64,000 bases of DNA, from contig CBDDFS010000001.1 in NCBI GenBank assembly GCA_965227255.1, positions 310,001 to 374,000 on the forward strand, read 5' to 3'. This document shows positions 8,193 to 16,915 of this stretch, in pieces (the first letter of the stretch is position 1; each line of letters starts with the position of its first letter). The position numbers and the translations under genes are program-made. The DNA comes from CBDDFS01 sp965227255 (GTDB lineage: Bacteria; Bacteroidota; Bacteroidia; Flavobacteriales_E; Vicingaceae). The notes beneath the pieces are model-generated. The model had not been told where the DNA came from. It ran no database searches and saw only the letters and a list, made by a program, of their open reading frames with translations.

Positions 8193-8474
8193 ATGAAAGC
8201 AATCTGGAACAATAAGATCATAGCAGAAAGCGACGATACAGTCGTAGTGGAAGGAAATCATTATTTCCCACCTGAATCGATCAACAAAGAGTATTTTAAG
8301 GAATCCCAGACTCATACCGTTTGTCCATGGAAAGGAACAGCATCTTACTACGATGTTGAAGTGGATGGAAAAGTGAATTCAGATGCCGCATGGTATTATC
8401 CGGAGGTTTCTGAACTGGCAAAAGGTATTAAGGGATATATCGCTTTCTGGCATGGTGTCCAGGTAGAAAATTAA
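8193..8474 (+). CDS. DUF427 family protein
   Basis: The 93-residue protein matches DUF427: MKAIWNNKIIAESDDTVVVEGNHYFP, then a Cys-containing HTVCPWKGTASYYDV, then DAAWYYPEV. DUF427 proteins are small beta-rich domains of unproven function. It follows egtD by 62 nt and precedes the next gene by 4 nt. It may belong to the same transcription unit, but a link to ergothioneine is only suggested by position. Confidence 0.88.
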   Translation: MKAIWNNKIIAESDDTVVVEGNHYFPPESINKEYFKESQTHTVCPWKGTASYYDVEVDGKVNSDAAWYYPEVSELAKGIKGYIAFWHGVQVEN

Positions 8475-8478
8475 ATTT

Positions 8479-9240
8479 ATGAGCATTATTGATATTGACA
8501 CCACTGAATCAATCCACAGGGCAGCTCAATATCTGGCAATAGCCGGTATAAATTATCTCGAGAATAAAGAGAATGATAGCCACACCAATATGGGGTGGGA
8601 TAAAGAAAGAAATGCCTTTATCACCAGGAATCTGAATGGAAATAAACTATACCTGGGCCTGAATCTGAATAACTTCAGACTGGAATTTCTACGAAATGAT
8701 CTGGTTCTGGCGTCGAAACCCATCGCCGGTAGTCGACACAGGGAAATAATGGAATGGCTCAATGAAGTATTCCGTGATCTGGGGTTTGAAACACCTTTTC
8801 GATTTAACCTTCATTATGACTTGCCATACGACGGTGATCAGAGCGACTTCATGTATGAAGATCCGGATACAGATGAACTAAGACATGAAAGTGAACTTCG
8901 AATGAAGGCCTATGAAATTCTCAATCATGTAAAAGCAGATTTTCAGGACTCTTCTGAGATACGAACCTGGCCTCATCATTTTGATACCGGAGGTGTGATC
9001 CATCTTGGCGGAGAACACAGCATTGGTATCGGAATGTCTGCACCAAACATGACTTGCGACGAGCATCACTTTTACGTCTCAGGCTGGAAGGGAGATGAAT
9101 CAAAAGAGGTGCAGGACTTTCCAAAACTTAAGAATGGCAAATGGATTGAAGGTGAATGGAATGGCGGCATTATTAAAGCCTCCTCTTCCGACGAAAAAAT
9201 AATCTCCTTCTTCAAAGAAGCCTTCGAGTATCTAAAGTAG
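8479..9240 (+). CDS. Conserved-looking cytoplasmic protein of unknown function
   Basis: The 253-residue protein has no signal peptide or membrane helix. It is rich in acidic residues and aromatic His/Trp clusters, for example RTWPHHFDTGGVIHLGG (about 155-172) and MTCDEHHFYVSGWKGD (about 190-205). These could be a metal-binding surface. I do not recognise a family. It starts 4 nt after the DUF427 gene, so translational coupling is likely. Confidence 0.6.
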   Translation: MSIIDIDTTESIHRAAQYLAIAGINYLENKENDSHTNMGWDKERNAFITRNLNGNKLYLGLNLNNFRLEFLRNDLVLASKPIAGSRHREIMEWLNEVFRDLGFETPFRFNLHYDLPYDGDQSDFMYEDPDTDELRHESELRMKAYEILNHVKADFQDSSEIRTWPHHFDTGGVIHLGGEHSIGIGMSAPNMTCDEHHFYVSGWKGDESKEVQDFPKLKNGKWIEGEWNGGIIKASSSDEKIISFFKEAFEYLK

Positions 9241-9377
9241 ATTAAGGCCTTTATTACATCCGGACTTATTGGTCAAAGACCGGGTGATATGACTTGTTTG
9301 GATTTCTTCAGGGAAATGCAATAATTAATTTCTTCCGGTGTTATAATATCTTTATTTTCGGTCGACAGGCCAGAATA

Positions 9378-10286
9378 ATGATAGAAGTCCGAAACCTCAC
9401 CTTTGAATACCCCAATCAACTAGCGCTAGACGATGTATCCTTCAACATTGAGCGAAATACCATAACGGCTCTCGTTGGTCCGAATGGAGCGGGAAAAACT
9501 ACCTTACTCAAATGCTTATCGGCACTGATCAAACCTTACCGGGGAGAGATTTATGTGGATGGCAATGACATCATTGAAGATCCAAGAAGCGTGAATAAGG
9601 TCATTGGATTTATGCCCGACTTTTTTGGTCTCTACGACAATCTTACTGTAAGGCAGGCCATGAGATATTATGCCATGGCCTATGACCTGCAGATCGACAA
9701 TCTTCGAACTCACATTACCGATATTATCGAACGGGTGAACCTTCAGGATAAATTGAATGAAAAGATCGGTTCGCTGTCGAGAGGAATGAGACAAAGAATG
9801 GCCATTGCACAAAGTATCGTGCACAATCCTAAGTTGCTCCTGCTCGATGAGCCGGCGTCCGGCCTTGATCCGGAAGCAAGGTCTTCATTGACAGAATTAT
9901 TCATCGACCTGAATAAGGCCGACATGACCATCATTGTTTCATCTCACATTTTATCTGAACTGGATGATTATGCAACGAACCTTGTTGTTCTGAAAGAAGG
10001 ACAGATCATTGAAAAGAATGTCAGTAAAGATGTGATTCGAAATGAAGAGAGAATTCTCTGTATTTCAACTGTGGATCCAATTTCAAATTACAAACACATA
10101 TTTGATGAAGGTGGTTTGCAAGCCAGGAAACAGGACGATTTGCATATTGAATTCACCTTCAATGGCAGCATTGAAGAGCAGAATCAATTGCTGAATGGAC
10201 TGCTGAAAAAAGGAGTCAAAATTTCGGAGTTCTATATCAAGAAGTCCAAACTACAGGATCACTATACCAATTTGATGAAAAATTGA
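9378..10286 (+). CDS. ABC transporter ATP-binding protein
   Basis: About 302 residues with Walker A GPNGAGKTT, signature LSRGMRQRM, Walker B LLLLDEPASGLDPEA and the H-loop SSHIL. This is the CcmA/NatA-like class that pairs with ABC-2 permeases. An upstream in-frame ATG at 9294 exists. The ATG at 9378 is chosen because MIEVRNLTFEYPNQLAL is the normal start of the domain and the extra 28 residues look non-coding. The partner permease starts 5 nt after its stop. Confidence 0.9.
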   Translation: MIEVRNLTFEYPNQLALDDVSFNIERNTITALVGPNGAGKTTLLKCLSALIKPYRGEIYVDGNDIIEDPRSVNKVIGFMPDFFGLYDNLTVRQAMRYYAMAYDLQIDNLRTHITDIIERVNLQDKLNEKIGSLSRGMRQRMAIAQSIVHNPKLLLLDEPASGLDPEARSSLTELFIDLNKADMTIIVSSHILSELDDYATNLVVLKEGQIIEKNVSKDVIRNEERILCISTVDPISNYKHIFDEGGLQARKQDDLHIEFTFNGSIEEQNQLLNGLLKKGVKISEFYIKKSKLQDHYTNLMKN

Positions 10287-10290
10287 TACC

Positions 10291-11646
10291 ATGGACAATT
10301 TGATCAGAAACCCTGAAATACGAAAGAATATCTGGCTTGATCTGTCACCGAATCGACTGATACTAATGCCTGTTATTCTTGGTCTCATTTTTTTCATGAC
10401 GGTGATCAGCGACAAGGACTGGATTGCCAACCTCAACATAATGTCTGCCTCGGCTTTTGCCTTCATCATATATTTATGGGGCACAAAAGAAGCCAGTGAT
10501 GCCATTATAGGAGAGATCAACGACAGGACATGGGATAGTCAGCGCCTCACCCTGATCTCGCCCTGGAAAATGACTTTAGGTAAATTATTCGGAAGCACGC
10601 TGTATCAATGGTATGGTGCCATGTACTGCATATTTGTTTATTTCCTAACCTCACCTTTTTTATCTTATCCTGTAGGCAGAATTAAAGCCGGTATTCTCTT
10701 TATTGTATTTGGAATATTCATTCATGCTTTTGCTATATCAATGAGTTTATTCTCTGTAGAAAGAAACCGATTTAAATCTAAGATCAGCAGCACTTTTGTT
10801 TTCATTATCAGTTTGATCATCACTTCTCCATTTCTGAGTTTTTACGAAGAGATCATATTCAACAATGACAATCCCGTAAAGTGGTTCTTTTTTGAGTTTA
10901 ACGCTGCCAACTTTTACATCGCATCGATAATTTTCTTTGCGACCTGGGCTGTGGTCGGATTGAATCGGGCCATTCGTCAGGAATTCCAGATCCTCAGTCC
11001 GCCCGGGTATTTCATAGGCTTCGTCAGTTCAACCATGATCTATTTATTCGGACTCGCTTTTAATCTGGATCAGGAAGTGACCATCTATGGTCTGTATTAT
11101 TGTCTGATTCTTGTTGTTTGCCTCACCTATTTCCTTGTATTGAGCGAAAAGAAAGACATTGTAGAGATACGTTTGCTAACTTCTCTATTTAAAGAAAAGA
11201 ACTGGACCGATTTTCTGAAGAATGTTCCACTGTGGATGATCTCTTTAGCCATGGTGATCGACCTGTGTATTCTAATGGCTTTATTGTTTCCTTTTTTGGA
11301 TCATGAAGAGTGGTCATCAGATACCCATATAGATTCATGGCTGTACACCTTAAGCGTGTTGTTTTTCGTCATAAGAGATATAAGTCTGCTTTTATTTCTG
11401 CATTTCCGTGAAAATGCGAAAAGAACAGATGCTGCTATGATACTTTATCTGGCTGTTCTATACTGGCTTTTACCCGCGATATTCGAACTCCTGGATTTAA
11501 GTGACGCTCTTGCAATATTCCTTCCTGTACCGGATTCCGGAGTCTTTTTGGGCACCATCATACCGCTAATTGAAGCAGGAATTGCAGTCTTTCTTATGGT
11601 GGGTAAGTTCAGATCCAGACAGAACAAATTTCTTCAACTCAAATAG
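10291..11646 (+). CDS. ABC-2-type permease partner, polytopic membrane protein
   Basis: The 451-residue protein has about ten hydrophobic helices and no signal peptide. The 4-nt gap to the ATPase gene supports an export complex. The cytoplasmic loop after the first helices contains GEINDRTWDSQRLTLISPWKMTLGKLFGS, the kind of loop that contacts the ATPase in ABC-2 permeases. The substrate is unknown. Confidence 0.78.
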   Translation: MDNLIRNPEIRKNIWLDLSPNRLILMPVILGLIFFMTVISDKDWIANLNIMSASAFAFIIYLWGTKEASDAIIGEINDRTWDSQRLTLISPWKMTLGKLFGSTLYQWYGAMYCIFVYFLTSPFLSYPVGRIKAGILFIVFGIFIHAFAISMSLFSVERNRFKSKISSTFVFIISLIITSPFLSFYEEIIFNNDNPVKWFFFEFNAANFYIASIIFFATWAVVGLNRAIRQEFQILSPPGYFIGFVSSTMIYLFGLAFNLDQEVTIYGLYYCLILVVCLTYFLVLSEKKDIVEIRLLTSLFKEKNWTDFLKNVPLWMISLAMVIDLCILMALLFPFLDHEEWSSDTHIDSWLYTLSVLFFVIRDISLLLFLHFRENAKRTDAAMILYLAVLYWLLPAIFELLDLSDALAIFLPVPDSGVFLGTIIPLIEAGIAVFLMVGKFRSRQNKFLQLK

Positions 11647-11684
11647 ATTTGGATTGATATAAGAAAAATTAGACCAGACCTAAT

Positions 11685-11849
11685 TTACTTTCTCCTGATT
11701 GGCACACATTTGCCATCAACACACTTCTCATCAGGTTCGCAGATGACACCTTCGCATGGATCTGTGCGATCTTTCTTCTTTCTGCAATCCGTCAGGGTTA
11801 AAGCCAAGCCTAATAGACCTAAAGTTAGAAATAGAGTTACTTTTTTCAT
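11685..11849 (-). CDS. Small Cys-rich lipoprotein, 54 residues
   Basis: The frame starts at an ATG (complement of 11847-11849) and ends at TAA. It encodes an MKK start, a hydrophobic stretch LFLTLGLLGLALTLT and then DCRKKK, which looks like a lipoprotein processing site. An Asp just before the Cys is atypical. The mature part has DPCEGVICEPDEKCVDGKC, a four-Cys pattern of the small Cys-rich modules often found in secreted bacterial proteins. It is convergent with the ABC permease. Function unknown. It is judged real because the signal and Cys spacing are both coherent. Confidence 0.65.
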   Translation of the reverse strand: MKKVTLFLTLGLLGLALTLTDCRKKKDRTDPCEGVICEPDEKCVDGKCVPIRRK

Positions 11850-11970
11850 AACCAGTTGCTTATACTTTCGAAATTATAATAAATGAACGATAAACACGAG
11901 TATCGATCAATAAGATTTTGACATATTCTCAATTCGTTATAAATTCAATGTTTGAATAAAACCTTCTGTC

Positions 11971-12618
11971 ATGAAAAATATTACGATCAGGTTCCTTTTG
12001 TTAGCTGCAGCAAGTCTGATTTTATTCTCTTGCTCAACAATATCTTACATGCCAACAGTCAGTCTAGATATAGCAGATAAAACAATTTATAAATCCATTC
12101 AGATAGACAAGTTTGTCGATGTTTCTGATCCTTACGACCGAAATAATCCGTTTTTAGGTTTGTCCGTGACGAATGAAGAGGCCATGCCGAATGACCTGGC
12201 TTTGAATGTGACGAATGCCGTTGTTTCCGACTTCTCAACAAATTCGGTTTTTTCGAATGCAAGCAGAAGAGTGGAAAATCCGGATTATGTTATGAAAGGG
12301 GAAATCAAGAAATATAAGGGTATATCGAAACTTACAAATTACGGTTATGTCTCATTCATAACAATCATTGGAATCTATACCTGGTTCCTGGGCATGCCTG
12401 TAGAAAAAATTGAAACGGAAATAGAAATTGAAGTGAGTATCTACGACAACCAGGAAAACTTCATTGCTACATACACTGGAAAGGCCACCGGATTCAGACG
12501 TACATCAATGTATCGAAGTATTGCCCTCGCTACTCCCAGTCAAACCAATCGCGACTTCAGTCTGGCCATCGAAGACATTCGAAAACAGATCGCCGCCGAC
12601 ATCGATAAGTACGAATAA
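11971..12618 (+). CDS. Lipoprotein of unknown function
   Basis: The 215-residue protein has a strong lipobox (LILFSC) at the end of its signal peptide. The mature part carries beta-strand-rich segments such as YKSIQIDKFVDVSD and PDYVMKGEIKKYKG. This layout resembles small envelope lipoproteins that assemble at the outer membrane. A hydrophobic stretch VSFITIIGIYTWFLGMP lies mid-protein. No specific family is assigned. Confidence 0.7.
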   Translation: MKNITIRFLLLAAASLILFSCSTISYMPTVSLDIADKTIYKSIQIDKFVDVSDPYDRNNPFLGLSVTNEEAMPNDLALNVTNAVVSDFSTNSVFSNASRRVENPDYVMKGEIKKYKGISKLTNYGYVSFITIIGIYTWFLGMPVEKIETEIEIEVSIYDNQENFIATYTGKATGFRRTSMYRSIALATPSQTNRDFSLAIEDIRKQIAADIDKYE

Positions 12619-12710
12619 TTCTGAAAATCCCGGCCTGATAACTGAACCTCTGAGCTAAATTTCTACCTTATTAATACCCTAAGACGTCAAAGAAAATATT
12701 CTTCAATTAA

Positions 12711-12742
12711 TTTGGTTTATATTATAAACTAGTTTATGTTTG
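12711..12742 (+). promoter_or_regulatory. Promoter with a 14-bp palindromic operator before the winged-helix operon
   Basis: A -33 TTTG (12711-12714) and a perfect -7 TATGTTTG (12735-12742) are 20 nt apart, matching the Bacteroidota sigma consensus. The perfect palindrome ATAAACTAGTTTAT (12724-12737) fills the spacer and overlaps the -7 box. A dimer bound there would block RNA polymerase. The downstream operon encodes a winged-helix regulator, so autoregulation is the simple inference. Confidence 0.6.
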
Positions 12743-12766
12743 TCAAGAATTTTAAAATTAACTACT

Positions 12767-13327
12767 ATGGAAACTACTAAAAGTTTAGATATTATTAACC
12801 AGATGCTCCTCGAGAGCAAGAAGTCCTTGCACCGGAATTCATTTTATTTCATCCTGTGGGGCATACTATTAGTTCCTGCCGGAATTTTCGATTACATCAT
12901 GCATGGTCAACACAATGCCTGGATCGCCTGGCCGGCCATTGGTATTATTGGGGGAATCGTCTCGGGTGTATATGGCGCTCGCGAAGATAAAAGAAGCGGT
13001 GTTGAAACCATGGGAGATAGAATTACCCTTTACACGTGGGGTTCATTCGGTTTTGGCCTGATATTTTCCTTGGCTTTCAGCTTCTTTCTTAAAATCTCGC
13101 CCTACCCTATGATTTTAATGCTGTCGGGTATTGCAACTTTCATTAGTGGAGGCATTTCGAAATTCAAGCCTTTCATATGGGGAGCTGTTGCACTTGAGAT
13201 CGGAGCTGTTATTTGTGCATTCTTTTTGCATTTCAGCTACCATGGAATCATTTTCGCCATCGCAATTCTCTTGGGTTACCTTATTCCAGGATACTTGTTA
13301 AGAAAAGAAGAAAATGGCCAAGCTTAA
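12767..13327 (+). CDS. Polytopic membrane protein co-transcribed with a winged-helix regulator
   Basis: About 186 residues: a short cytoplasmic N-terminus (METTKSLDIINQMLLESKKSL) and then six hydrophobic helices with Gly-rich turns. An upstream ATG at 12740 lies inside the -7 promoter box, so the ATG at 12767 is preferred. Its 3' end overlaps the next gene by 14 nt. Pairing of a small membrane protein with a HTH_34-type regulator recurs in Bacteroidota. No enzymatic function is evident. Confidence 0.75.
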   Translation: METTKSLDIINQMLLESKKSLHRNSFYFILWGILLVPAGIFDYIMHGQHNAWIAWPAIGIIGGIVSGVYGAREDKRSGVETMGDRITLYTWGSFGFGLIFSLAFSFFLKISPYPMILMLSGIATFISGGISKFKPFIWGAVALEIGAVICAFFLHFSYHGIIFAIAILLGYLIPGYLLRKEENGQA

Positions 13328-13595
13328 TTCTGTTTTACACCAGGAGCTGAGATTGTCTATAGTCTCTTATTTGGCCACAGTTGAAAAGGCCGATTTTAAG
13401 AAGCTAATGGAGGTAACTTCAGCTACGAAAGGAAACTTGAGTGTACAGATCTCAAAGCTTCAGGATGCCGGTTTCATTGATGTACAGAAATCATTTAAAG
13501 GGAACTATCCTCATACAGAATGCTTTATAACGGAAAATGGCAGAACTGAATTTGAGAATTATCTCATGGAACTTAAAAAACTCTTAAATCTTTAA
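13314..13595 (+). CDS. Winged-helix DNA-binding regulator (HTH_34/MarR-ArsR-like)
   Basis: The 93-residue protein is a single winged helix: HQELRLSIVSYL, KADFKKLMEVTSATKGNLSVQISKLQDAGFI, then the wing and a C-terminal dimerisation helix FENYLMELKKLLNL. The recognition helix is at about 40-57. Translation is coupled to the upstream membrane-protein gene by a 14-nt overlap. The 14-bp palindrome in the operon promoter is a candidate binding site. Confidence 0.88.
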   Translation: MAKLNSVLHQELRLSIVSYLATVEKADFKKLMEVTSATKGNLSVQISKLQDAGFIDVQKSFKGNYPHTECFITENGRTEFENYLMELKKLLNL

Positions 13596-13598
13596 ATC

Positions 13599-14174
13599 AT
13601 GAAAAACACTTTATTAATAATTGCGACTTTCCTCACTCTCTCCTCTTTAGGTCAGGAAAAAAAGTCAAAGTTCTTTCAATGGAATTCAAGTTTTGGAGGA
13701 TTTGGCGGTGTAAGTTTTGATCAGGTAAATAATACCTACAATTCATTCTCAGGTGAAGGTGCTTTTATACTGGGCAATGCATATTTCGGAGGATTCGGTT
13801 TTGGAACCAACTCCGGACATCATCCCTCAGCTATCGACAACCAAAATTATGACATGACTTACTCATGTGGTGGTCTGATTACGGGTATATTTTCTAATAG
13901 AAATAATGCACTTTCTGCATTTGCCGAATTTCGTATTGCCTGGGGTGCTTTGCAGGCAAGATCAAAAGTGGAGGAAAATCTGTTCAAAGAATACAACCAG
14001 GAAACCATTGCTTTCTCTCCACGAATTGGACTCTCATATAATATCTTCACTAATCTTCAGACGAGATTATATGGAGGTTATCAGTTCACAAATGAAATCA
14101 ATATGATAGATGTGCCTTCAGATTATCTTAATGGATATGTCGTAGGAATTGGAATTTACCTAGGATCATTTTGA
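13599..14174 (+). CDS. Outer-membrane beta-barrel-like secreted protein
   Basis: The 191-residue protein has a signal peptide (MKNTLLIIATFLTLSSLGQ) and alternating, Gly/aromatic-rich strands typical of small OmpA/OmpW-like barrels (ERIGLSYN-type strands, YGGYQFTNE, final strand VVGIGIYLGSF). It starts 4 nt after the winged-helix gene and is probably the third gene of that operon. Confidence 0.65.
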   Translation: MKNTLLIIATFLTLSSLGQEKKSKFFQWNSSFGGFGGVSFDQVNNTYNSFSGEGAFILGNAYFGGFGFGTNSGHHPSAIDNQNYDMTYSCGGLITGIFSNRNNALSAFAEFRIAWGALQARSKVEENLFKEYNQETIAFSPRIGLSYNIFTNLQTRLYGGYQFTNEINMIDVPSDYLNGYVVGIGIYLGSF

Positions 14175-14201
14175 TTGCATTCACACATATCAAAGCAAAT
14201 C

Positions 14202-14224
14202 GCTCAAGGACGCTTGGGCTTTTT
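14202..14224 (+). terminator. Intrinsic terminator
   Basis: Stem GCTCAAG (14202-14208) pairs with CTTGGGC (14213-14219) with one G-T pair and loop GACG, followed by five T. It ends the operon whose last gene stops at 14174. Confidence 0.75.
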
Positions 14225-14231
14225 GTGTTTA

Positions 14232-14777
14232 TCACTCCTTCGTTATAGCAAGATCATAAGAATTATTACCATGAACGATCTTGATCAATCCTGCTCCCTT
14301 GGCGTAATAGTAGCTGTAAGGTGAATATAAGCCCTCGATCACAGGGTAAAGAAGTACCAGAATAACGTCATTATATGTTGTTGCAGCCCCTTCCTCGTCC
14401 ATAATTTCCATCGACTCCAGGAACTTTTCGATCTTATATCGGTGTTTACCCATTTCACCGGTCCACTCCTGTCCTACTCTAGCTTTTTTTGGTAAGAAAT
14501 TCTCTCTTTTTCCCAGACTTGGGTAACATTTATAGAAGAAATTATCGTCTTCCCAGTAAAAATTCGTGTCGAGCCCAACTTCACTGGTCTCGGTTGTATA
14601 ATAATAGTCAACACCCTGCACGTTCAGCGTCTTTTTACCATGATGGTGTTCTGACTCAAAAACTGAAACCGTATTGCCTTCCGGGTAAAAAACGAAGAAA
14701 TCACTTAGATCCTTCTCCTGAGCAAAAAGACCTGTGCTCGACAAAACAGAGATTAAAATAATGCCAATTCTTTTCAT
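14232..14777 (-). CDS. Secreted protein of unknown function
   Basis: About 181 residues with signal peptide MKRIGIILISVLSSTGLFAQ. An upstream ATG at 14816 would place 13 non-signal residues before it, so the start at 14777 is preferred. The mature part is beta-rich (FVFYPEGNTVSVFESE, VGQEWTGEMGKHRYKIEKFLE), resembling periplasmic proteins that report lipid/protein hydrolysis products. No family is named. Confidence 0.65.
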   Translation of the reverse strand: MKRIGIILISVLSSTGLFAQEKDLSDFFVFYPEGNTVSVFESEHHHGKKTLNVQGVDYYYTTETSEVGLDTNFYWEDDNFFYKCYPSLGKRENFLPKKARVGQEWTGEMGKHRYKIEKFLESMEIMDEEGAATTYNDVILVLLYPVIEGLYSPYSYYYAKGAGLIKIVHGNNSYDLAITKE

Positions 14778-14838
14778 ACTGCCTTTTGGAACATTAAAGT
14801 TAAAAAAGATATTCACCTGCCAATATTATGCACTCAGG

Positions 14839-16806
14839 TCAGCTATCTTCCGTTATTTCATTGGCTTCTTGCTCAATGGTGTACTCAACATCCAGATATA
14901 GCTGTTTCCTGAAGCTGATCTTATTTTGAATATGCTTTGAGAATATGGTTGACATCCATTCGGGTGTTCCTGAAACCTTATATAAATAATTTTGAAGAAG
15001 GGCATCCTCTTCTTTCAAGGCTATTTCTTCAATGTAGGCTTTTATTATTCTGCGAACGAGCTCCGTATTCAATTGATCTATTTGCTCTATTTCAATTTCT
15101 GATAAGGTTAAAATGGCATCTGTGAAATTTCGGTTGTTGTACTGCATCATGGCCAGGTTAGCTCTGGATTCGAGTGAATTGGGCCGGAGTTTAAGTACCT
15201 GATTAAATTGACTTTCGGCACTATCACTTTGATGCAGAAAGAAATAAACCATTCCAAGATTATTGAGCAACATAATATGATAAGGATTCGATCTCTTTGC
15301 CAATTGAAGGTCTGATCTGGCCTCTTCAAATGCATTCAATTTCATATGCGACATCGCAGAGTAGTAAGTAAGAGGTGTTGAAAGAGCATCTATCTCATAA
15401 AAGAATGATCCTGACTTCTTGATACCTTCGATCGAGAGTTCCCATTCCTGATTTTCAATATTGACTCTGGCAGTTTTAAGCTGCATCTCACCTTTGTAAC
15501 GATATATGTTTGAAACGGACAAACCGGCAATAATCAATGCGGCAATTGAAAATAAGGCTCCTTTATGAATACCAACCTCCTCCTTTTCTGGCATTATAAG
15601 GTATAAATAGAATCCGAGGAATATCATGTGCTCAGTCCGCTCTCGCGGAAAACTGATCATGGCAAAAACCAGATAGGCCAGAATGCCAAGAAAACCAATG
15701 AATCTTGGATTATCGAGCTTCCAGGAAGATCCTGATAGAAGGAAATAAAACAAAGAAATAATGAAAATTGACGCGTATAGCAACATGGCAGGCACGCCGG
15801 AATCAGCAGCCACCCATAGAAAATCGTTATGAGGTCGCTGATAGAATACATTCCCTTCGTCCACTACTTTTTCTGAAGCAATGAATCTGTTGATCTCAAT
15901 TTTCCAATCACCACTTCCGTATCCCAGAATCGGATTCTCTTTGATGATCTTCCGACTTCCTTCCCATACCTCAAGTCGCTTATTGGCCGAACCATACTTC
16001 CAGTCAGTAAACGTATTGATCTGATTCCTGAGATCCTGTTTGTCCATGATGAAAAAGACAGAGCCAATGGCCAGTATAGTAACCAGAGTTCCGGCAACCA
16101 AAGCACCTTTTATATTCAGACTTCTTGAATTTCTGAACACAGAAATAATCAAGCAAAGGAAAATAAGAAATAGAGCCAACCACGCGGAACGGGTAAAAAG
16201 CACTATGATAATTGGGAGAGAAATGGCTAGCAGAACATAGGATAGAATTTTAAGAACTTTTGACTTCGCAGAGAATAGAAGCACTGGCACACTTAGCACC
16301 AATACCTGAGATAATAGATTTCTATGCGCAAAGAAGGATTTTATATTGTAAGAAGATTCAACTGAAATTCCGGACGCACCAAATTCGTGATAAAGTTCGA
16401 TCACAGCCTGAAGCAGGGATAGAAACAAAATCAGGCAAAACGGCCAGGAGAATTTTCGGATTATATCTTCTCTAGACAATCCTGAATTCAACAATACAAG
16501 AATGAGGATAACTAAGGTGAAGTCCCTGGAGATAATCGTGAGTCCTTCGGATAGATTTCTGGAATTAAAAAGACTCAATACTTCAAGAACCAGAAAGAGG
16601 AGGATTAAATATGAAATGCCTTTGCCCGGCAGAATAAGTTTGTCACCTCTTAAGAGAGACATAATTAGCGCCAATAAAACGACAACTGCCAGTAGACTTT
16701 GTTTGGACATAAGGGCAATATCGAGCAGACGAGGATCAACGAAAACAAAGCACAGGCTGAGAAGGATAAAAAAAAGCTGTGTTGTTATTTTACGAACCTT
16801 TCCCAT
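14839..16806 (-). CDS. O-antigen ligase/polymerase-like membrane protein with C-terminal TPR
   Basis: The 655-residue protein has about twelve hydrophobic helices in its first 430 residues. The Wzy_C/WaaL signature loop has ENPILGYGSGDWK and the key RPHNDFL (about residue 320). The last 200 residues contain tetratricopeptide repeats (LNNLGMVYFFLHQSDSAESQFNQVLKLRPNS). Such proteins transfer or polymerise glycans on the periplasmic side of the inner membrane. The exact reaction is not determinable and no glycan cluster is adjacent. Confidence 0.82.
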   Translation of the reverse strand: MGKVRKITTQLFFILLSLCFVFVDPRLLDIALMSKQSLLAVVVLLALIMSLLRGDKLILPGKGISYLILLFLVLEVLSLFNSRNLSEGLTIISRDFTLVILILVLLNSGLSREDIIRKFSWPFCLILFLSLLQAVIELYHEFGASGISVESSYNIKSFFAHRNLLSQVLVLSVPVLLFSAKSKVLKILSYVLLAISLPIIIVLFTRSAWLALFLIFLCLIISVFRNSRSLNIKGALVAGTLVTILAIGSVFFIMDKQDLRNQINTFTDWKYGSANKRLEVWEGSRKIIKENPILGYGSGDWKIEINRFIASEKVVDEGNVFYQRPHNDFLWVAADSGVPAMLLYASIFIISLFYFLLSGSSWKLDNPRFIGFLGILAYLVFAMISFPRERTEHMIFLGFYLYLIMPEKEEVGIHKGALFSIAALIIAGLSVSNIYRYKGEMQLKTARVNIENQEWELSIEGIKKSGSFFYEIDALSTPLTYYSAMSHMKLNAFEEARSDLQLAKRSNPYHIMLLNNLGMVYFFLHQSDSAESQFNQVLKLRPNSLESRANLAMMQYNNRNFTDAILTLSEIEIEQIDQLNTELVRRIIKAYIEEIALKEEDALLQNYLYKVSGTPEWMSTIFSKHIQNKISFRKQLYLDVEYTIEQEANEITEDS

Positions 16807-16915
16807 TTCAGTAATCGAAAATATGCTTAAATCATCAATATTGACATATCAGTTAGAGCATATACCCATTTTTGTCGTTTTTTTCCAGTAAGTTTGTTCA
16901 TCTCAAATTTGAACG

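Noticed and set aside
9294..9377. N-terminal extension of the ABC ATPase from the ATG at 9294
   Set aside because: The residues look non-coding and the domain begins normally at the ATG at 9378.
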